64,000 bases of DNA from Pseudomonadota bacterium (GCA_023457495.1 JAEWLQ010000077.1:19433-83432), one strand, 5' to 3'; positions 45,157 through 54,605 are shown, counted from the stretch's first letter. Translations and numbers: made by a program. The notes: a model not told the origin generated them from the letters alone.

Positions 45157-46443
45157 ATGCGCACGCAAGTACGCGCTCTGGGATTCCTATTGCTCATGGT
45201 TTTCTTGTGCTCCGGCATCGCCGCGGCAGGAGGCGGGCGGCCGGCGCCGTCCGGCAATCCGGTCACGCATTGGAGCGGCGTGGCCATGGAAGTATTGCCG
45301 GTGTCGCCCGGCCTGCTCGCCGACTCGCGGGCGTTGGCCATCGTGCACGCCAGCATCCACGATGCGGTCAATGGTGTGGAGCGTCGCTATCAGCCCTACA
45401 CCGCAGACCTATCTTCTCCGGGTGCATCGGTGGACGCGGCCGTGGCGTCCGCCGCACGCACGGCCATGCTGGCGCTGGCGCCAGGTCAGGAAGTGCGGGT
45501 CGAGATTGCGTATCACGCCGCGCTGCTGGCAATTCCCGACGGCGCCGCTAAGACCGCCGGCATCGAACTCGGGCAGCAGGCCGCCACGGCGAATCTCGAG
45601 CGCCGTGCCGCGGATGGCTTCGACACGGCGACCCAGCCCGTATATGTGAGTACGGGCGAACCGGGTGACTACGACTTCACGCCGCCGTTCGATGCGCCGC
45701 CGCTGGGGCCGGGCGCGCTGTTCCCCGGCTGGGGACGTATCACGCCGTTCGCGATCGAACTAGTGGATCACAAGATGAAAGGACCGCTGGCGCTCACGAG
45801 CCGCGAGTACGCGCGCGATTTCGAGTATCTGAAATCGGTGGGCAAGCTGGACAGCCGCACACGGACGGCGGAGCAGACCGACATGGCGTATTTCTGGTTC
45901 GAGTTCTCGCCGCTCGGCTGGAATCGCATCGCCAATACCGTCGTGATGCAGAAGCGGCTGGATGTGTGGCGGAGCGCGCGCATCATGGCGCTGGTGAACT
46001 TCGCGATCGCGGACGGCTACATCGCGGGCTTCGACGCGAAGTACAAGTACCGCTTCTGGCGTCCCGTCACCGCGATCCGCAACGCCGCCACCGATGGCAA
46101 TCCCGCCACACAACCCGACGAGAAGTGGATGCCGTTGGCGGCTGCCGCCTTCTTCACGCCGCCGGTGCCGGACTATCCGTCCACGCACACCGTGCTGGGC
46201 GCTGCGGTCGCGGAGGTGTTGATCCGCAACTTCGGCGATCAGACGCAGTTCAACGTGATCAGCACCACGTTGCCGGGCGCGATCCGTCAGTTCAAACGGT
46301 TCAGCGATGCGGCGAAGGAGAATGGCATGTCGCGCGTGTACGGCGGCATTCACTTTCAGCACGCTGTTCGTGAAGGTTACGCGCAGGGCCAGGGGATCGG
46401 ACGCGCTGTCAGCAAGCAGTTGCCGGCGATCAGCAACGACTGA
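45157..46443 (+). CDS. Exported vanadium-dependent haloperoxidase/PAP2-type phosphoesterase
   Basis: A 428-residue exported protein (signal LLLMVFLCSGIAAAG; GGAGG before ATG 45157). The active-site segments of the vanadium haloperoxidase/PAP2 superfamily are visible: KYRFWRPVTAIR near residue 297, DYPSTHTVLGA near 338 and GGIHFQHAVREG near 395. These give the Lys/Arg, Ser-x-His and Arg-x5-His residues that hold vanadate or phosphate. Bacterial relatives oxidise halides with peroxide or act as phosphatases; sequence alone cannot tell which. Confidence 0.88.
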   Translation: MRTQVRALGFLLLMVFLCSGIAAAGGGRPAPSGNPVTHWSGVAMEVLPVSPGLLADSRALAIVHASIHDAVNGVERRYQPYTADLSSPGASVDAAVASAARTAMLALAPGQEVRVEIAYHAALLAIPDGAAKTAGIELGQQAATANLERRAADGFDTATQPVYVSTGEPGDYDFTPPFDAPPLGPGALFPGWGRITPFAIELVDHKMKGPLALTSREYARDFEYLKSVGKLDSRTRTAEQTDMAYFWFEFSPLGWNRIANTVVMQKRLDVWRSARIMALVNFAIADGYIAGFDAKYKYRFWRPVTAIRNAATDGNPATQPDEKWMPLAAAAFFTPPVPDYPSTHTVLGAAVAEVLIRNFGDQTQFNVISTTLPGAIRQFKRFSDAAKENGMSRVYGGIHFQHAVREGYAQGQGIGRAVSKQLPAISND

Positions 46444-46488
46444 ATGAGACGCCGGACCCTGCCGGCACCGTGCCGGCCGGCAAACGAA

Positions 46489-46520
46489 AAACCCCCGCCG
46501 GTTTCCCGACGGGGGTTTCT
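46489..46520. terminator. Bidirectional terminator between haloperoxidase and lipoprotein genes
   Basis: AAACCCCCG and CGGGGGTTT are exact inverted arms around CCGGTTTCCCGA, with an A-run on the left and T-rich DNA on the right. It lies between convergent genes and should stop both. It is followed by CTATCTAC, as in the groEL-type terminators at 59643 and 63396. Confidence 0.85.
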
Positions 46521-46545
46521 ATCTACGGCGCAGTCGATCCGACCT

Positions 46546-47097
46546 TCAGCGAGCGTGAGAGTCGGTGAGTTCCGCGAACTTGACAGATCCTGCGTTGTAG
46601 GCGGCCAGTGCCTCGGCGGCGCTCGCCTTGCGCTCGGACACATACTTGTCCTGCTTTTCCGGTATCACTTCCTTGGCCGGCATCCTGGTTTGCCAGGTAG
46701 CAATCCGTCCGTCGGAGTTTTCGACGGGCGTCAGGTCTGAACGCATCGTCATGACGCCGGGGAACATGTTGGCCTTGATCACATAGTGCTTTCCGGGTTT
46801 CAGGTCCGCCTTCACGTAGGACCAGTTTTCGGAGTTGCCCATGAAGATGTGCGCGCCCGGCGCGGCTTTGTACTGAACCAGGGTTCCGGCGCTCAGCGTG
46901 CCGATGAAGGTGTCGCCGTCCCAGAGGTAGAGGTGAATGCCGTCACCCATCCAGACTTTTTGCCGCACGAAGGTGACGAGTGCATACGATGCGTCGACAT
47001 TACTTTGATACTTCGTATCCCGCATCGGAGCGGCCGCGCATCCGGCGAGAAGTGCGATGGCAAGGAAAACGGCGATTCTGTTCAACCCATTGTTCAT
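46546..47097 (-). CDS. Lipoprotein, DUF2846-like
   Basis: A 183-residue lipoprotein (lipobox ALLAGC). GGAGG lies 8 bases before ATG 47097; the frame's earlier start at 47214 adds only unlikely residues. The core ALVTFVRQKVWMGDG, LYLWDGDTFIGTLSAG, YKAAPGAHIFMG and GKHYVIKAN resembles DUF2846-type domains, which bear short beta repeats and occur in outer-membrane lipoproteins of unknown function. The C-terminus is charged and helical (ERKASAAEALAAYNAG). Confidence 0.72.
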   Translation of the reverse strand: MNNGLNRIAVFLAIALLAGCAAAPMRDTKYQSNVDASYALVTFVRQKVWMGDGIHLYLWDGDTFIGTLSAGTLVQYKAAPGAHIFMGNSENWSYVKADLKPGKHYVIKANMFPGVMTMRSDLTPVENSDGRIATWQTRMPAKEVIPEKQDKYVSERKASAAEALAAYNAGSVKFAELTDSHAR

Positions 47098-47228
47098 TGT
47101 TGTGTCCTCCACTTGCCCGTTGTTGTTCCGGATCGGTATCCCGAACGCCAATCCACCTTCTGTCTCGTCGGCGAATCGCGTGACAAAGGACGGACGGCCG
47201 AGCGGCCCAGTCAACGAAGCCTATCGCC

Positions 47229-47972
47229 CTATGGAAGATTTTCCGTTGGCGGAGCAGAGCCATTCTCGAGCTTCTCGCGCTCTTCGATGAGCTCCACGAA
47301 GTACGGTGGACCCACGAGCGTATTTCCTTCCCGGTCCTGGTACGGCGCGGACCTCACCTGGTCGAAGTAGTTGCGCGAGTCGTCCGGGTTTCCAAGACGC
47401 CGGTGATACTCGCCCAATAAGTAAAGTGTCGCGATGCGGGATGCGTCACTCCTGGAATTCACGAGTTGCCGCTCCAGCAGGGGCATGGCTTTGCGCACGT
47501 ATTCCAGGCTTTTCACTGGATCGATCTGCGCATGTTCAAAAGCCATGAGGCGATAGAAGTAGGACCAGAACTGCTCGTCCATGTCACGCAGCGCGTAGAG
47601 CTGCTCGAGCCAGGCGAGCAACTCGCCGCGCGTGGCCGGTGGTTTGGACTTGTCGTAGTGAGCGGCAAGCCAGGTCTTCACGCGTTCGAGCGTATCGCCG
47701 TCGAGATCTTCGAAGTCATCGCCGAAGGCGCCGTATCCACTCTTCGGGTTGAACCATAACCAGTTGTCCGCCGTCATGGGCCAGAACACCTGGTCTTCCT
47801 TCCCAGGCCACGAGTAGATGTAGCTGCCGGAGCTCATGGGCTCCTGCACTTTTATCTTCTTTCCCGAAACCGGATCGCGCGCCGTGCTTTCGCCCCAGGT
47901 AGTTGCACTCGCGACCTGGCCCAGCACGGCTGCGAAGATGACTGCGGCGATGAGAAATCGGGTGATACGCAT
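47229..47972 (-). CDS. Exported protein of unknown function (247 aa)
   Basis: A signal peptide (FLIAAVIFAAVLGQVASA) is followed by an aromatic-rich region (SYIYSWPGKEDQVFWPMTADNWLWFNP, seen in parts) and then helices like LYLLGEYHRRLGNPDDS, which could be a TPR-type pair. The start ATG 47972 has GGAGG upstream; the frame continues upstream without a ribosome site. It lies 130 bases before the DUF2846-like lipoprotein gene on the same strand. Function unknown. Confidence 0.65.
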   Translation of the reverse strand: MRITRFLIAAVIFAAVLGQVASATTWGESTARDPVSGKKIKVQEPMSSGSYIYSWPGKEDQVFWPMTADNWLWFNPKSGYGAFGDDFEDLDGDTLERVKTWLAAHYDKSKPPATRGELLAWLEQLYALRDMDEQFWSYFYRLMAFEHAQIDPVKSLEYVRKAMPLLERQLVNSRSDASRIATLYLLGEYHRRLGNPDDSRNYFDQVRSAPYQDREGNTLVGPPYFVELIEEREKLENGSAPPTENLP

Positions 47973-48035
47973 GACGCCTCCTGAGCCAACAAACGTTTGA
48001 CGACGATTGCCGGGGTTTCCTTGGATCAGAAAACG

Positions 48036-48115
48036 AAAAGCCCCCGCCGGTTTCCCGACGAGGGCTCCTGAATTCTGCATCCGCGCATCGTCGCGATTGC
48101 GAGCGATGGCGGAGC
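48036..48115. repeat. Dispersed ~80-bp repeat with two hairpins, copy 2
   Basis: Closely similar to 31098-31177: CCCCCGCCGGTTTCCCGACGA, then AATTCTGCATCCGC and a hairpin (CATCGTCGC gatt GCGAGCGATG), ending GGCGGAGC. Here it lies in the gap between two leftward genes. Confidence 0.6.
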
Positions 48116-48129
48116 TGTTGGTTAAGCGA

Positions 48130-48321
48130 TCAACGAACGCGGAATAACCGCAAACCCTGATCGCGAAGCACGAACTTCCTGTTCGTGAAGGACGAGCGAG
48201 GCGCGGAGCTCTTCCCCACACGCTCGTCGTTCGCGGCTTCGCGAACCTCCGGGCGTGGCGGTTGAGAGAGAGCATCCGTTGCCGCGTGCTCCATGCGCAC
48301 GGCAAGATTCGACGAAGACAT
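48130..48321 (-). CDS. Possible small protein (63 aa)
   Basis: A short frame starting MSSSNLAVRMEHAATDA and ending QGLRLFRVR, with AGGAA 7 bases before ATG 48321. It is polar and Arg-rich, without a recognised motif. The frame stays open to 48549, which weakens the case for a specific start. It may equally be non-coding. Confidence 0.3.
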   Translation of the reverse strand: MSSSNLAVRMEHAATDALSQPPRPEVREAANDERVGKSSAPRSSFTNRKFVLRDQGLRLFRVR

Positions 48322-48582
48322 TTCGATATTCCTGTTGGTGAAATCGCCGGATTGGCGACGGTATGAACGATACCGATCGCCCGTTACAACCACATCACGC
48401 GTCCGATTGAGTCTCTCTATCCCTTTCGAGGTGTGGATAGGTTGAGACATTGACAAATGCGGGCAAGGAAGGTCACCAGCGCCTGGAGAGTTGGGCGTGT
48501 CAGAAGCTAAAATCCATTCCCGACATTCTTCTGCCTTGGGGTCTGTCATGCGATTTTGCGTAAAGGTGCGGGCGAGGCGCCC

Positions 48583-49293
48583 GTGAGCACCGACGTTGCA
48601 GAACGGCTGACCCTTGCGATCGACAAGACCAGTCGCGTCTCTGCGCTGCTACAACTTCCGCCTGACGCTACCGCGTGCCTGGTGCTTGCACACGGCGCGG
48701 GAGCAGGCATGGATCACCCGTCCATGGTGGCGATCGCGGCGGAACTCGCCGTCCGGAGAATCGCGACTCTGCGCTTCCAGTTTCCCTACATGGAGCGCCG
48801 CAGCAGACGCCCGGATCCTCCGCCGGTCTGCCACGCGACCGTGCGCGCGGCCGTTGCGGAAGCTGCGCGCCGGGCGCCGGCGTTGGCGCTGATTGCGGGC
48901 GGCAGGTCCTTCGGCGGACGGATGACCTCGCAGGCGCAGTCCATCGAACCGCTTCCTGGCGTGAAGGGTCTGGCTTTCATTGGATTTCCGCTACACCCGG
49001 CGGGGAAGCCCTCCGCCGAGCGCGCCGAGCACCTGAGCTCGGTGGAGATTCCCATGCTGTTCTTGCAGGGAACGCGCGACGAGCTCGGGAAACTCGAGCT
49101 TCTGCAGCCGCTCATCGACCGGCTCGGCGCGCGCGCAACTCTGAAGGTATTGCAGGATGCGGATCATTCGTTTCATGTACCCGCGCGCACCGGACGCAAG
49201 GATGCGGAAGTCAGGGCCGAAATGCTTGACGCGCTTGCGGCGTGGATCGAGCAGGTAATTCACTCGCCACAAAAATCTGCCAGAGCGCCGTGA
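48583..49293 (+). CDS. Alpha/beta hydrolase (KANL3/Tex30-like)
   Basis: A protein of about 236 residues. The oxyanion segment is LVLAHGAGAGMDHP, the nucleophile elbow is GGRSFGGRM, the acid lies in FLQGTRDELG, and the His lies in DADHSFHVP. This is the small-hydrolase family annotated as KANL3/Tex30-like or dienelactone-hydrolase-like. I suggest the GTG at 48583; a TTG at 48556 is in frame and equally weak in ribosome site. No export signal. Substrate unknown. Confidence 0.85.
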   Translation: MSTDVAERLTLAIDKTSRVSALLQLPPDATACLVLAHGAGAGMDHPSMVAIAAELAVRRIATLRFQFPYMERRSRRPDPPPVCHATVRAAVAEAARRAPALALIAGGRSFGGRMTSQAQSIEPLPGVKGLAFIGFPLHPAGKPSAERAEHLSSVEIPMLFLQGTRDELGKLELLQPLIDRLGARATLKVLQDADHSFHVPARTGRKDAEVRAEMLDALAAWIEQVIHSPQKSARAP

Positions 49294-49384
49294 CTTAGGG
49301 ATTCGCGTCACTGCGGCTTCTGCTGACATCGAGTTCCATCGAACGACACTAGGATCGTGTCACGCGTTCAGCGGATGATCGATC

Positions 49385-50767
49385 ATGCACGCATTTGCAG
49401 CCAGCTCGGTTCGGCGAGCGCTCGTCGCGACGGTGCTCATGGTGCTCACGGCCTCCGGCAATGCCGGCGCAGCTGAGCCGGCCGCGGGAGGCGAGCTCAA
49501 AGCCTATTTGGCGCAGCAGGACGAGAGTTCTCGTTGGCGCGAGATCACATCCGGACGCATCGGCAAGGTCGAGTACACGGAATTCCTGTTGACCTCGCAG
49601 ACATGGCGCGGCATCGAATGGAAGCATCAGTTCTATCTGCTGCGTCCGCCGCGGATGAAAACGGATGTGCGCAGCGCGCTGTTGTTCTTGCACGGCGGAC
49701 GTTGGAAGCCTGAGTACGAGACGGGACTCAGCGAGACGAAGTTGCCGCGCGAATCGAAGTACTTCGCACGGTTGGCGGAGGCGATCGGCGCGCCCGTCGG
49801 TGTTCTCAGGCAAGTGCCATTTCAACCGCTCTTCGAGCGCAAGGAAGATGCGCTCATCGCATATACGCTCGATCAATACCTGAGGACGGGTGAGCCCGAT
49901 TGGCCGGTGCTACTGCCGATGGTCAAGAGCGCCGTGCGGGCAATGGATGCCATGCAGAGCATTGCGCGCGAGCGCTGGAACGTCGCGCTGACGCAGTTCA
50001 CGGTGGCGGGCGCCTCCAAACGCGGCTGGACGTCCTGGCTCACCGCCGCGGTCGATCCGCGCGTCATGGCCGTCGCGCCGATGGTGATCGATGTGCTCAA
50101 CATGCGCGCGCAAATGGATTTGCAGCGTGCGACGTGGGGCGGGCTGTCGGATGAGATCCAGGACTACGCATCACTCGACCTGCCTTCGAGGCTCGGGAGC
50201 GAGCGCGGTGCCGAGCTCTTGTCCATGGTCGATCCATTCAGCTATCGAACCTGGCTCACGAAGCCGAAGCTCATCATGTTGAGCACGAACGACCGCTACT
50301 GGCCGCTCGATGCCCTGAAGCTCTACTGGTCCGAGCTTCCCGAGCCGAAGAACGTCATCTATGTGCCGAACCAGGGGCACAGTCTGCGCGACGCTGCGCG
50401 CGTCATCGGGGCTTTGAGCGCGGTGCATCGATATGCGGCGTCGAACAAGGCACTTCCGCGCACGAAGTGGTCATTTGCCTCGACGGACGATGCGCTCGAG
50501 GTTCGCGTCAACGCGGATCGGCCCGTTGCACGCGTGCTCGTCTGGAGCGCGGAGAGTCCGACGAAGGATTTTCGTGAGGCGCGCTGGACGTCTCGCCGAT
50601 GCAAGAAGCGAAACGAGGGACATCTTTGCACGGTGGCGCGCGGTGAGATGCAGTACACCGCCGTGTTCGCGGAGACGTCGTTCAAGGATGAGGATGGGCC
50701 GTCATTCTCCACGACAACGACAGTTTGCATAGCGCGTCGAGACGTGAGGTCGAGCGAAGGTTGTTGA
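49385..50767 (+). CDS. PhoPQ-activated pathogenicity-related (PqaA-type) alpha/beta protein
   Basis: A 460-residue exported protein (signal VATVLMVLTASGNAGA). The segment TVAGASKRGWTSWLTAAVDPRV is the hallmark of the PqaA family, with the putative nucleophile Ser in GASKRG. Other family segments are WKHQFYLLRPP, ALLFLHGG and YVPNQGHSLRD (His). Members are induced by PhoPQ in Salmonella; their substrate is unknown. A selO copy follows on the opposite strand, 45 bases away. Confidence 0.88.
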   Translation: MHAFAASSVRRALVATVLMVLTASGNAGAAEPAAGGELKAYLAQQDESSRWREITSGRIGKVEYTEFLLTSQTWRGIEWKHQFYLLRPPRMKTDVRSALLFLHGGRWKPEYETGLSETKLPRESKYFARLAEAIGAPVGVLRQVPFQPLFERKEDALIAYTLDQYLRTGEPDWPVLLPMVKSAVRAMDAMQSIARERWNVALTQFTVAGASKRGWTSWLTAAVDPRVMAVAPMVIDVLNMRAQMDLQRATWGGLSDEIQDYASLDLPSRLGSERGAELLSMVDPFSYRTWLTKPKLIMLSTNDRYWPLDALKLYWSELPEPKNVIYVPNQGHSLRDAARVIGALSAVHRYAASNKALPRTKWSFASTDDALEVRVNADRPVARVLVWSAESPTKDFREARWTSRRCKKRNEGHLCTVARGEMQYTAVFAETSFKDEDGPSFSTTTTVCIARRDVRSSEGC

Positions 50768-50812
50768 TCCTAACGGACTCGCCACGAAGGGCTTTTAATT
50801 GCCCCGTACGAT

Positions 50813-52282
50813 TCAAGTCCCGCAAAACGTCTGACGCACGCGCTCGGCCGGCGCCGGAGGCTGCTCGAATTCCCCCAAGCCGGGCTGGTCGTCGAAAGGA
50901 TGCTCGAGGATTTTCAGCAGCCGATGGAACGGCCCGAAGTCCTCATGCGTCGAGGCCGCTTCGAGCGCCGCCTCCACCCGGTGGTTGCGCGGAATGAAGG
51001 CCGGGTTCACGCGGCGCATGTTCGCACCGCGTTCGGCCGCACCTTGCGGCTCGCTTGCGAGGCGTTCGCGCCAGCGCCGCAACCAGTCTTCGATCCCGGT
51101 CGACGGGGCGAATAGCTCGAGTATCGCGGCGTCGTTGCCCGCCTCTTCGACAGAGCCCGCCAGTCGACGAAACGTCAGGGTGAAATCAGCCCCGGCCGAT
51201 TGCATCGTTGCCAACAGGGACTTGATGAGTTCGACATCGCTTTCGTGCCCAGTCGACAGACCGATCTTGCGGCGCATGCGTGCCAGGAGCTGCGAATCGA
51301 AACTCGGCATGAAGTCTCTGACTACCGCGGTCGCGAGTTCGATCGCCTTCTCCGGGTCCGCATCGATGAGTGGCAGCAGGGTTTCGGCGAACCGCGCGAG
51401 ATTCCATTGCGCGATGGCGGGCTGATTGCCATACGCATACCGGCCGCCATGGTCGATCGAGCTGAACACGGTGTTCACGTCATAGTGATCCATGAACGCA
51501 CACGGCCCGTAGTCGATCGTCTCGCCTGAAATGGCCATGTTGTCCGTGTTCATGACGCCATGGATGAAGCCGACGCCCATCCAATCCGCGATCAATGCGG
51601 CCTGTCGCCGCGTGACGGCTTCGAGCACCGCGAGCGCGGGTAGTTTGGTGTTCCGCGTTTCGGGATAATGCCGATCAATGACGTAGTCGAGCAGTTGCCG
51701 AACCGCATCGTGATCCTCGCGAACCGCGAAGTATTCGAAGGTGCCGACACGAACGTGACTCGCGGCCACACGTGTCAGCACCGCTCCCGGCAGTAGATCG
51801 TCGCGAACGACCTGCTCGCCGGTGGTGACGACCGCGAGCGAGCGCGTGGTCGGAATGCCGAGCCGGTGCATGGCTTCGCTGACGAGGTACTCGCGCAGCA
51901 TCGGCCCCAGCGCCGCGCGCCCGTCGCCATTGCGCGAGAACGGCGTCCGTCCCGAGCCTTTGAGCTGGATGTCGCGCCGCACGCCGTCGCGCCCCACCCG
52001 TTCACCCAGCAAAATGGCGCGACCATCGCCGAGCTGCGGCACGAAGCCGCCGAACTGATGGCCCGCGTAGGCCATTGCAATCGGGTCCGCGTCGGGGGGA
52101 ACTCGATTGCCCGAGAACCATGTTGCGGCTTCACGCTCGAGGACGAGCGGATCGAGGCCGAGTTCTTCTGCCAGTCGGGAGTTGAAGACGACGAGCCGTG
52201 GATCTTTGACGAGCGCCGGCGAGACCCGCGCGTAGAACCGCGAAGGCAGTTCAGCATAGGTGTTCTGAAGACCGAGATTCAT
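50813..52282 (-). CDS. selO: SelO-type protein AMPylase, copy 2
   Basis: A 489-residue near-duplicate of the 31222 protein. All catalytic motifs are intact (LKGSGRTPFSR, VMNTDNMAISGETIDYGP) and it has the same Cys-Gly-Thr end. Differences are scattered and mostly conservative. I start at ATG 52282 (MNLGLQNTYAEL); the frame is open upstream to 52516 but lies in the antisense of the peroxidase gene. The ribosome site is weak. Unlike copy 1 it is not linked to a wHTH regulator. The similarity to copy 1 also covers about 20 bases beyond the stop codon. Confidence 0.92.
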   Translation of the reverse strand: MNLGLQNTYAELPSRFYARVSPALVKDPRLVVFNSRLAEELGLDPLVLEREAATWFSGNRVPPDADPIAMAYAGHQFGGFVPQLGDGRAILLGERVGRDGVRRDIQLKGSGRTPFSRNGDGRAALGPMLREYLVSEAMHRLGIPTTRSLAVVTTGEQVVRDDLLPGAVLTRVAASHVRVGTFEYFAVREDHDAVRQLLDYVIDRHYPETRNTKLPALAVLEAVTRRQAALIADWMGVGFIHGVMNTDNMAISGETIDYGPCAFMDHYDVNTVFSSIDHGGRYAYGNQPAIAQWNLARFAETLLPLIDADPEKAIELATAVVRDFMPSFDSQLLARMRRKIGLSTGHESDVELIKSLLATMQSAGADFTLTFRRLAGSVEEAGNDAAILELFAPSTGIEDWLRRWRERLASEPQGAAERGANMRRVNPAFIPRNHRVEAALEAASTHEDFGPFHRLLKILEHPFDDQPGLGEFEQPPAPAERVRQTFCGT

Positions 52283-52373
52283 GATTGGATCAGTGTATCG
52301 CGCCACCGCCAGCGATCCCGCGGCGGCCGGCACGGTAAGCCGAAGGGGCCGCCATATGAGCGGGTGATTCGAC

Positions 52374-54146
52374 CTACTGGAATGGGTCGGAGAACTTCGG
52401 ATCCACGAGCATCTCTTCGTCCGTGAGCGTATTGAGAAACGCTTCGAGCGCATCCTTGTCTTCCTCCGACAGATCCATGCGGCGCGCGTCGCCGGTAGTC
52501 GTCTTGAGGAGCGCATCGAGGTTGCGGCTCAGCTTGATGCCGTGATCGTAGTGGTTGATGACGTCACGCAGCGTGGCGAACCGGCCGTCGTGCATGTAGG
52601 GCGCCGTGCGCGCGATATTGCGCAGCGAGCCCGCCCGGAACACGCCTTGCGAGCCATCGCGTTGGATCGCCGGACGGGTGGCGCCCGGGTCCGTCACGAC
52701 GTCGTCGATGCCATTGTTGGCCTGCCAGCCGTTGTGGAAGTCCCATTGGTCATGGCACAGCGTGCAGGGTACGTGAGCTGCCCCCTGGAAAATCTCCTGG
52801 CCGCGCAATTCCTGGGCAGTAAAGCCAGCTTCACAGCCCACGGACGAGTTGTCCATCGGCAGGCAAGTCTTGTCGAAGCGCGTGCGATACGAAAGCAGTG
52901 TTCGAACGTACTGTTCGAGTGCGAGCAGCACGCGGTCGCCCGTGATGTCCGGCGATCCGAACGCCGCGGTGAACAGGGGCTCGTAATAGCCCGCGGCGCG
53001 CAGCTTCGTCACCACGTCCGGCAGACGAGAGCCGAGCTCGTCGCGCGCTTCGAGCGCCGAACGCGCGGCATCGCGGAGACGCTCGACTCGCACGTCGGAG
53101 AAGAAGCCGAAGTCCCCCTGCAGACCCATGCGCCCGTTGGTGAGCGTCATCGTGTTGCGCGCGATCGGGATGCCAAGCACACCCGTGTCGAAGCGGTTCG
53201 GGCTCGCGAAGCCGTGTTCCTGTTTGTGGCAGCTCGCGCACGACATCGTGTTCGTGATCGACATGCGCTTGTCGTGGAACAGTACGCGGCCGAGTGTGGC
53301 GCCTGCGTTCGTCGGCACGTTGGGCGACGAGTCGAATGGATAGAGCTCGTACGAAAAGGTCAGAACGTAGGGGAACTGGAGTTGTCCGTCTTCGTAGACG
53401 TACGACGTAGCGGGCAAGTGGGGGGCACCCGGAGTCGGCCCGGGTGCGGCGATCATGAAGTTCTCGACGGTTTCGCCGCCGAAGCCATCGCGTGCAGTCA
53501 CCGTTACTTCGGTCGCGCCGATGCTCGCGAGCGCGCCTCTGACGTGTGTGCCCTCGATGGTCAACCCGGACGAGCCGCGCAGACCGAGTTGATAGGTGAT
53601 TGGGTCGCCGTCGGCGTCGGTGAACGCGGCGCCGGCCGCTGCAGCGTCGACGTCGATCGCCTGGCCGACGTTGACGAGAACGTCACTGAAGCTCGTCGCG
53701 CGCGCCGGCGCACGGTTCGCGCTGACTCGAATCACGAAGCGGGCGACATTTGAGCCGGCCTTGCCGTCGCTACCATCTACCCAGACCTCGACGAAGCCCG
53801 TCGCCTGGGTCGGAGTGCCGAGGACGTGCGTGCCCTCGATGCGCAGACCCGCAATGCCACCGATGAAGAAATGCGCGGCGTAGCTGATCGGATCGCCGTC
53901 CTGGTCTTCGAACGTCCTTCCGCCCTGCGTGACGTCGAAGTCAAAGGGGTGGCCTTGAATGGCGGTCTGGTCGGGAATTGCGAGGCCGACGGTCGGAGGG
54001 CGATTGCTCGCGGGAGGTGTCGTGGGGCCGCCGCTGCTGCTGCCACCGCCGCTGCTGGTGGAGGAACTCCCGCCGCCGCCCCCGCCTCCACAAGCCGAAA
54101 GAGCAGTGGAGAGGGAGATGAGGATCAGCATTTGACGAAGTGACAT
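52374..54146 (-). CDS. Di-heme cytochrome c peroxidase/MauG-like lipoprotein with Ig-like repeats
   Basis: A protein of about 590 residues. A lipobox (STALSAC) and a Gly/Ser-rich linker are followed by two cadherin/Ig-like domains (each with TFEDQDGDPI- or FTDADGDPI-type strands and GLRIEGTHV / GLTIEGTHV). The peroxidase domain comes next, with heme motifs CASCH near residue 300 and CTLCH near 459, and a MHDGRFATLRDVINHYDHG segment near the end. It likely reduces peroxide or oxidises a protein partner at the cell surface. I prefer ATG 54146 (GGAG upstream, right before the signal); in-frame Met codons at 54197 and 54224 are possible. Confidence 0.88.
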   Translation of the reverse strand: MSLRQMLILISLSTALSACGGGGGGGSSSTSSGGGSSSGGPTTPPASNRPPTVGLAIPDQTAIQGHPFDFDVTQGGRTFEDQDGDPISYAAHFFIGGIAGLRIEGTHVLGTPTQATGFVEVWVDGSDGKAGSNVARFVIRVSANRAPARATSFSDVLVNVGQAIDVDAAAAGAAFTDADGDPITYQLGLRGSSGLTIEGTHVRGALASIGATEVTVTARDGFGGETVENFMIAAPGPTPGAPHLPATSYVYEDGQLQFPYVLTFSYELYPFDSSPNVPTNAGATLGRVLFHDKRMSITNTMSCASCHKQEHGFASPNRFDTGVLGIPIARNTMTLTNGRMGLQGDFGFFSDVRVERLRDAARSALEARDELGSRLPDVVTKLRAAGYYEPLFTAAFGSPDITGDRVLLALEQYVRTLLSYRTRFDKTCLPMDNSSVGCEAGFTAQELRGQEIFQGAAHVPCTLCHDQWDFHNGWQANNGIDDVVTDPGATRPAIQRDGSQGVFRAGSLRNIARTAPYMHDGRFATLRDVINHYDHGIKLSRNLDALLKTTTGDARRMDLSEEDKDALEAFLNTLTDEEMLVDPKFSDPFQ

Positions 54147-54254
54147 AACGCTCCGCCGCAGGGTTCCGCTTTCGAGCGGATTCGTAGTCAGCGGCATCGT
54201 TGTTGAGCGGAGCGGTGAAGTCAAGGCGGGGGCGACGGGAATGCCGCGGCCCGC

Positions 54255-54322
54255 GCGGGGGGCTCTCTATCTATCGACTTATGAACGTTTGGAAGTAGCG
54301 AGCCTATCTTCTCCTTACATCT
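54255..54322. repeat. Copy of the groEL terminator/3'-end repeat
   Basis: GGGGGGCTCTCTATCTATCG, TGAACGTTTGGAAGTA, CGAGCCT and CTCCTTACAT follow in the same order and spacing as beyond the intact groEL at 63421-63484. The copy stops about at the groEL stop codon and continues into unrelated DNA. The left stem of the terminator is not preserved here. Confidence 0.65.
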
Positions 54323-54329
54323 GTTCGCG

Positions 54330-54605
54330 CTAATCTTCGCCCGGCATGATCCTGCGCATGAACTCATCGAAAAGCGGCCGTAGCGCCTGCTCCAGTCCGA
54401 ACAGCGACCAACCGTTCTCGGGATTGCGGCGCAACTCTTCCAGGAAGATAGCCTGCGCCTCCGCGGCCTTTCGGCCCTGCAACAGCACGGCGCCCAGTGT
54501 CTGGCGAAGCGGCGCGTGCCCACCTGGCGGCTCGTCGTAGGGAATCGAATCCTCGAGCGCGACGGCCTCTCTCAGCGCGGCAGTATAAGTCCGGAAACTT
54601 ACCAC
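54330..54605 (-). pseudogene. 3' fragment of the neighbouring TPR gene
   Basis: Positions 54387-54587 are almost identical to 55616-55816, inside the intact TPR protein gene (shared EAVALEDSIPYDEPPG and EAQAIFLEELRRNPENGW). The copy lacks the rest of the gene on both sides. Its left end runs into a short unrelated tail and its right end into an IS3 orfA scrap. An open frame of 91 codons exists but has no start signal, so I treat it as a remnant. Confidence 0.8.

Noticed and set aside
48130..48549. 139-codon frame upstream of the hydrolase as a full-length gene
   Set aside because: The upstream half has no start signal; only a 63-aa version with a ribosome site is listed, at low confidence.
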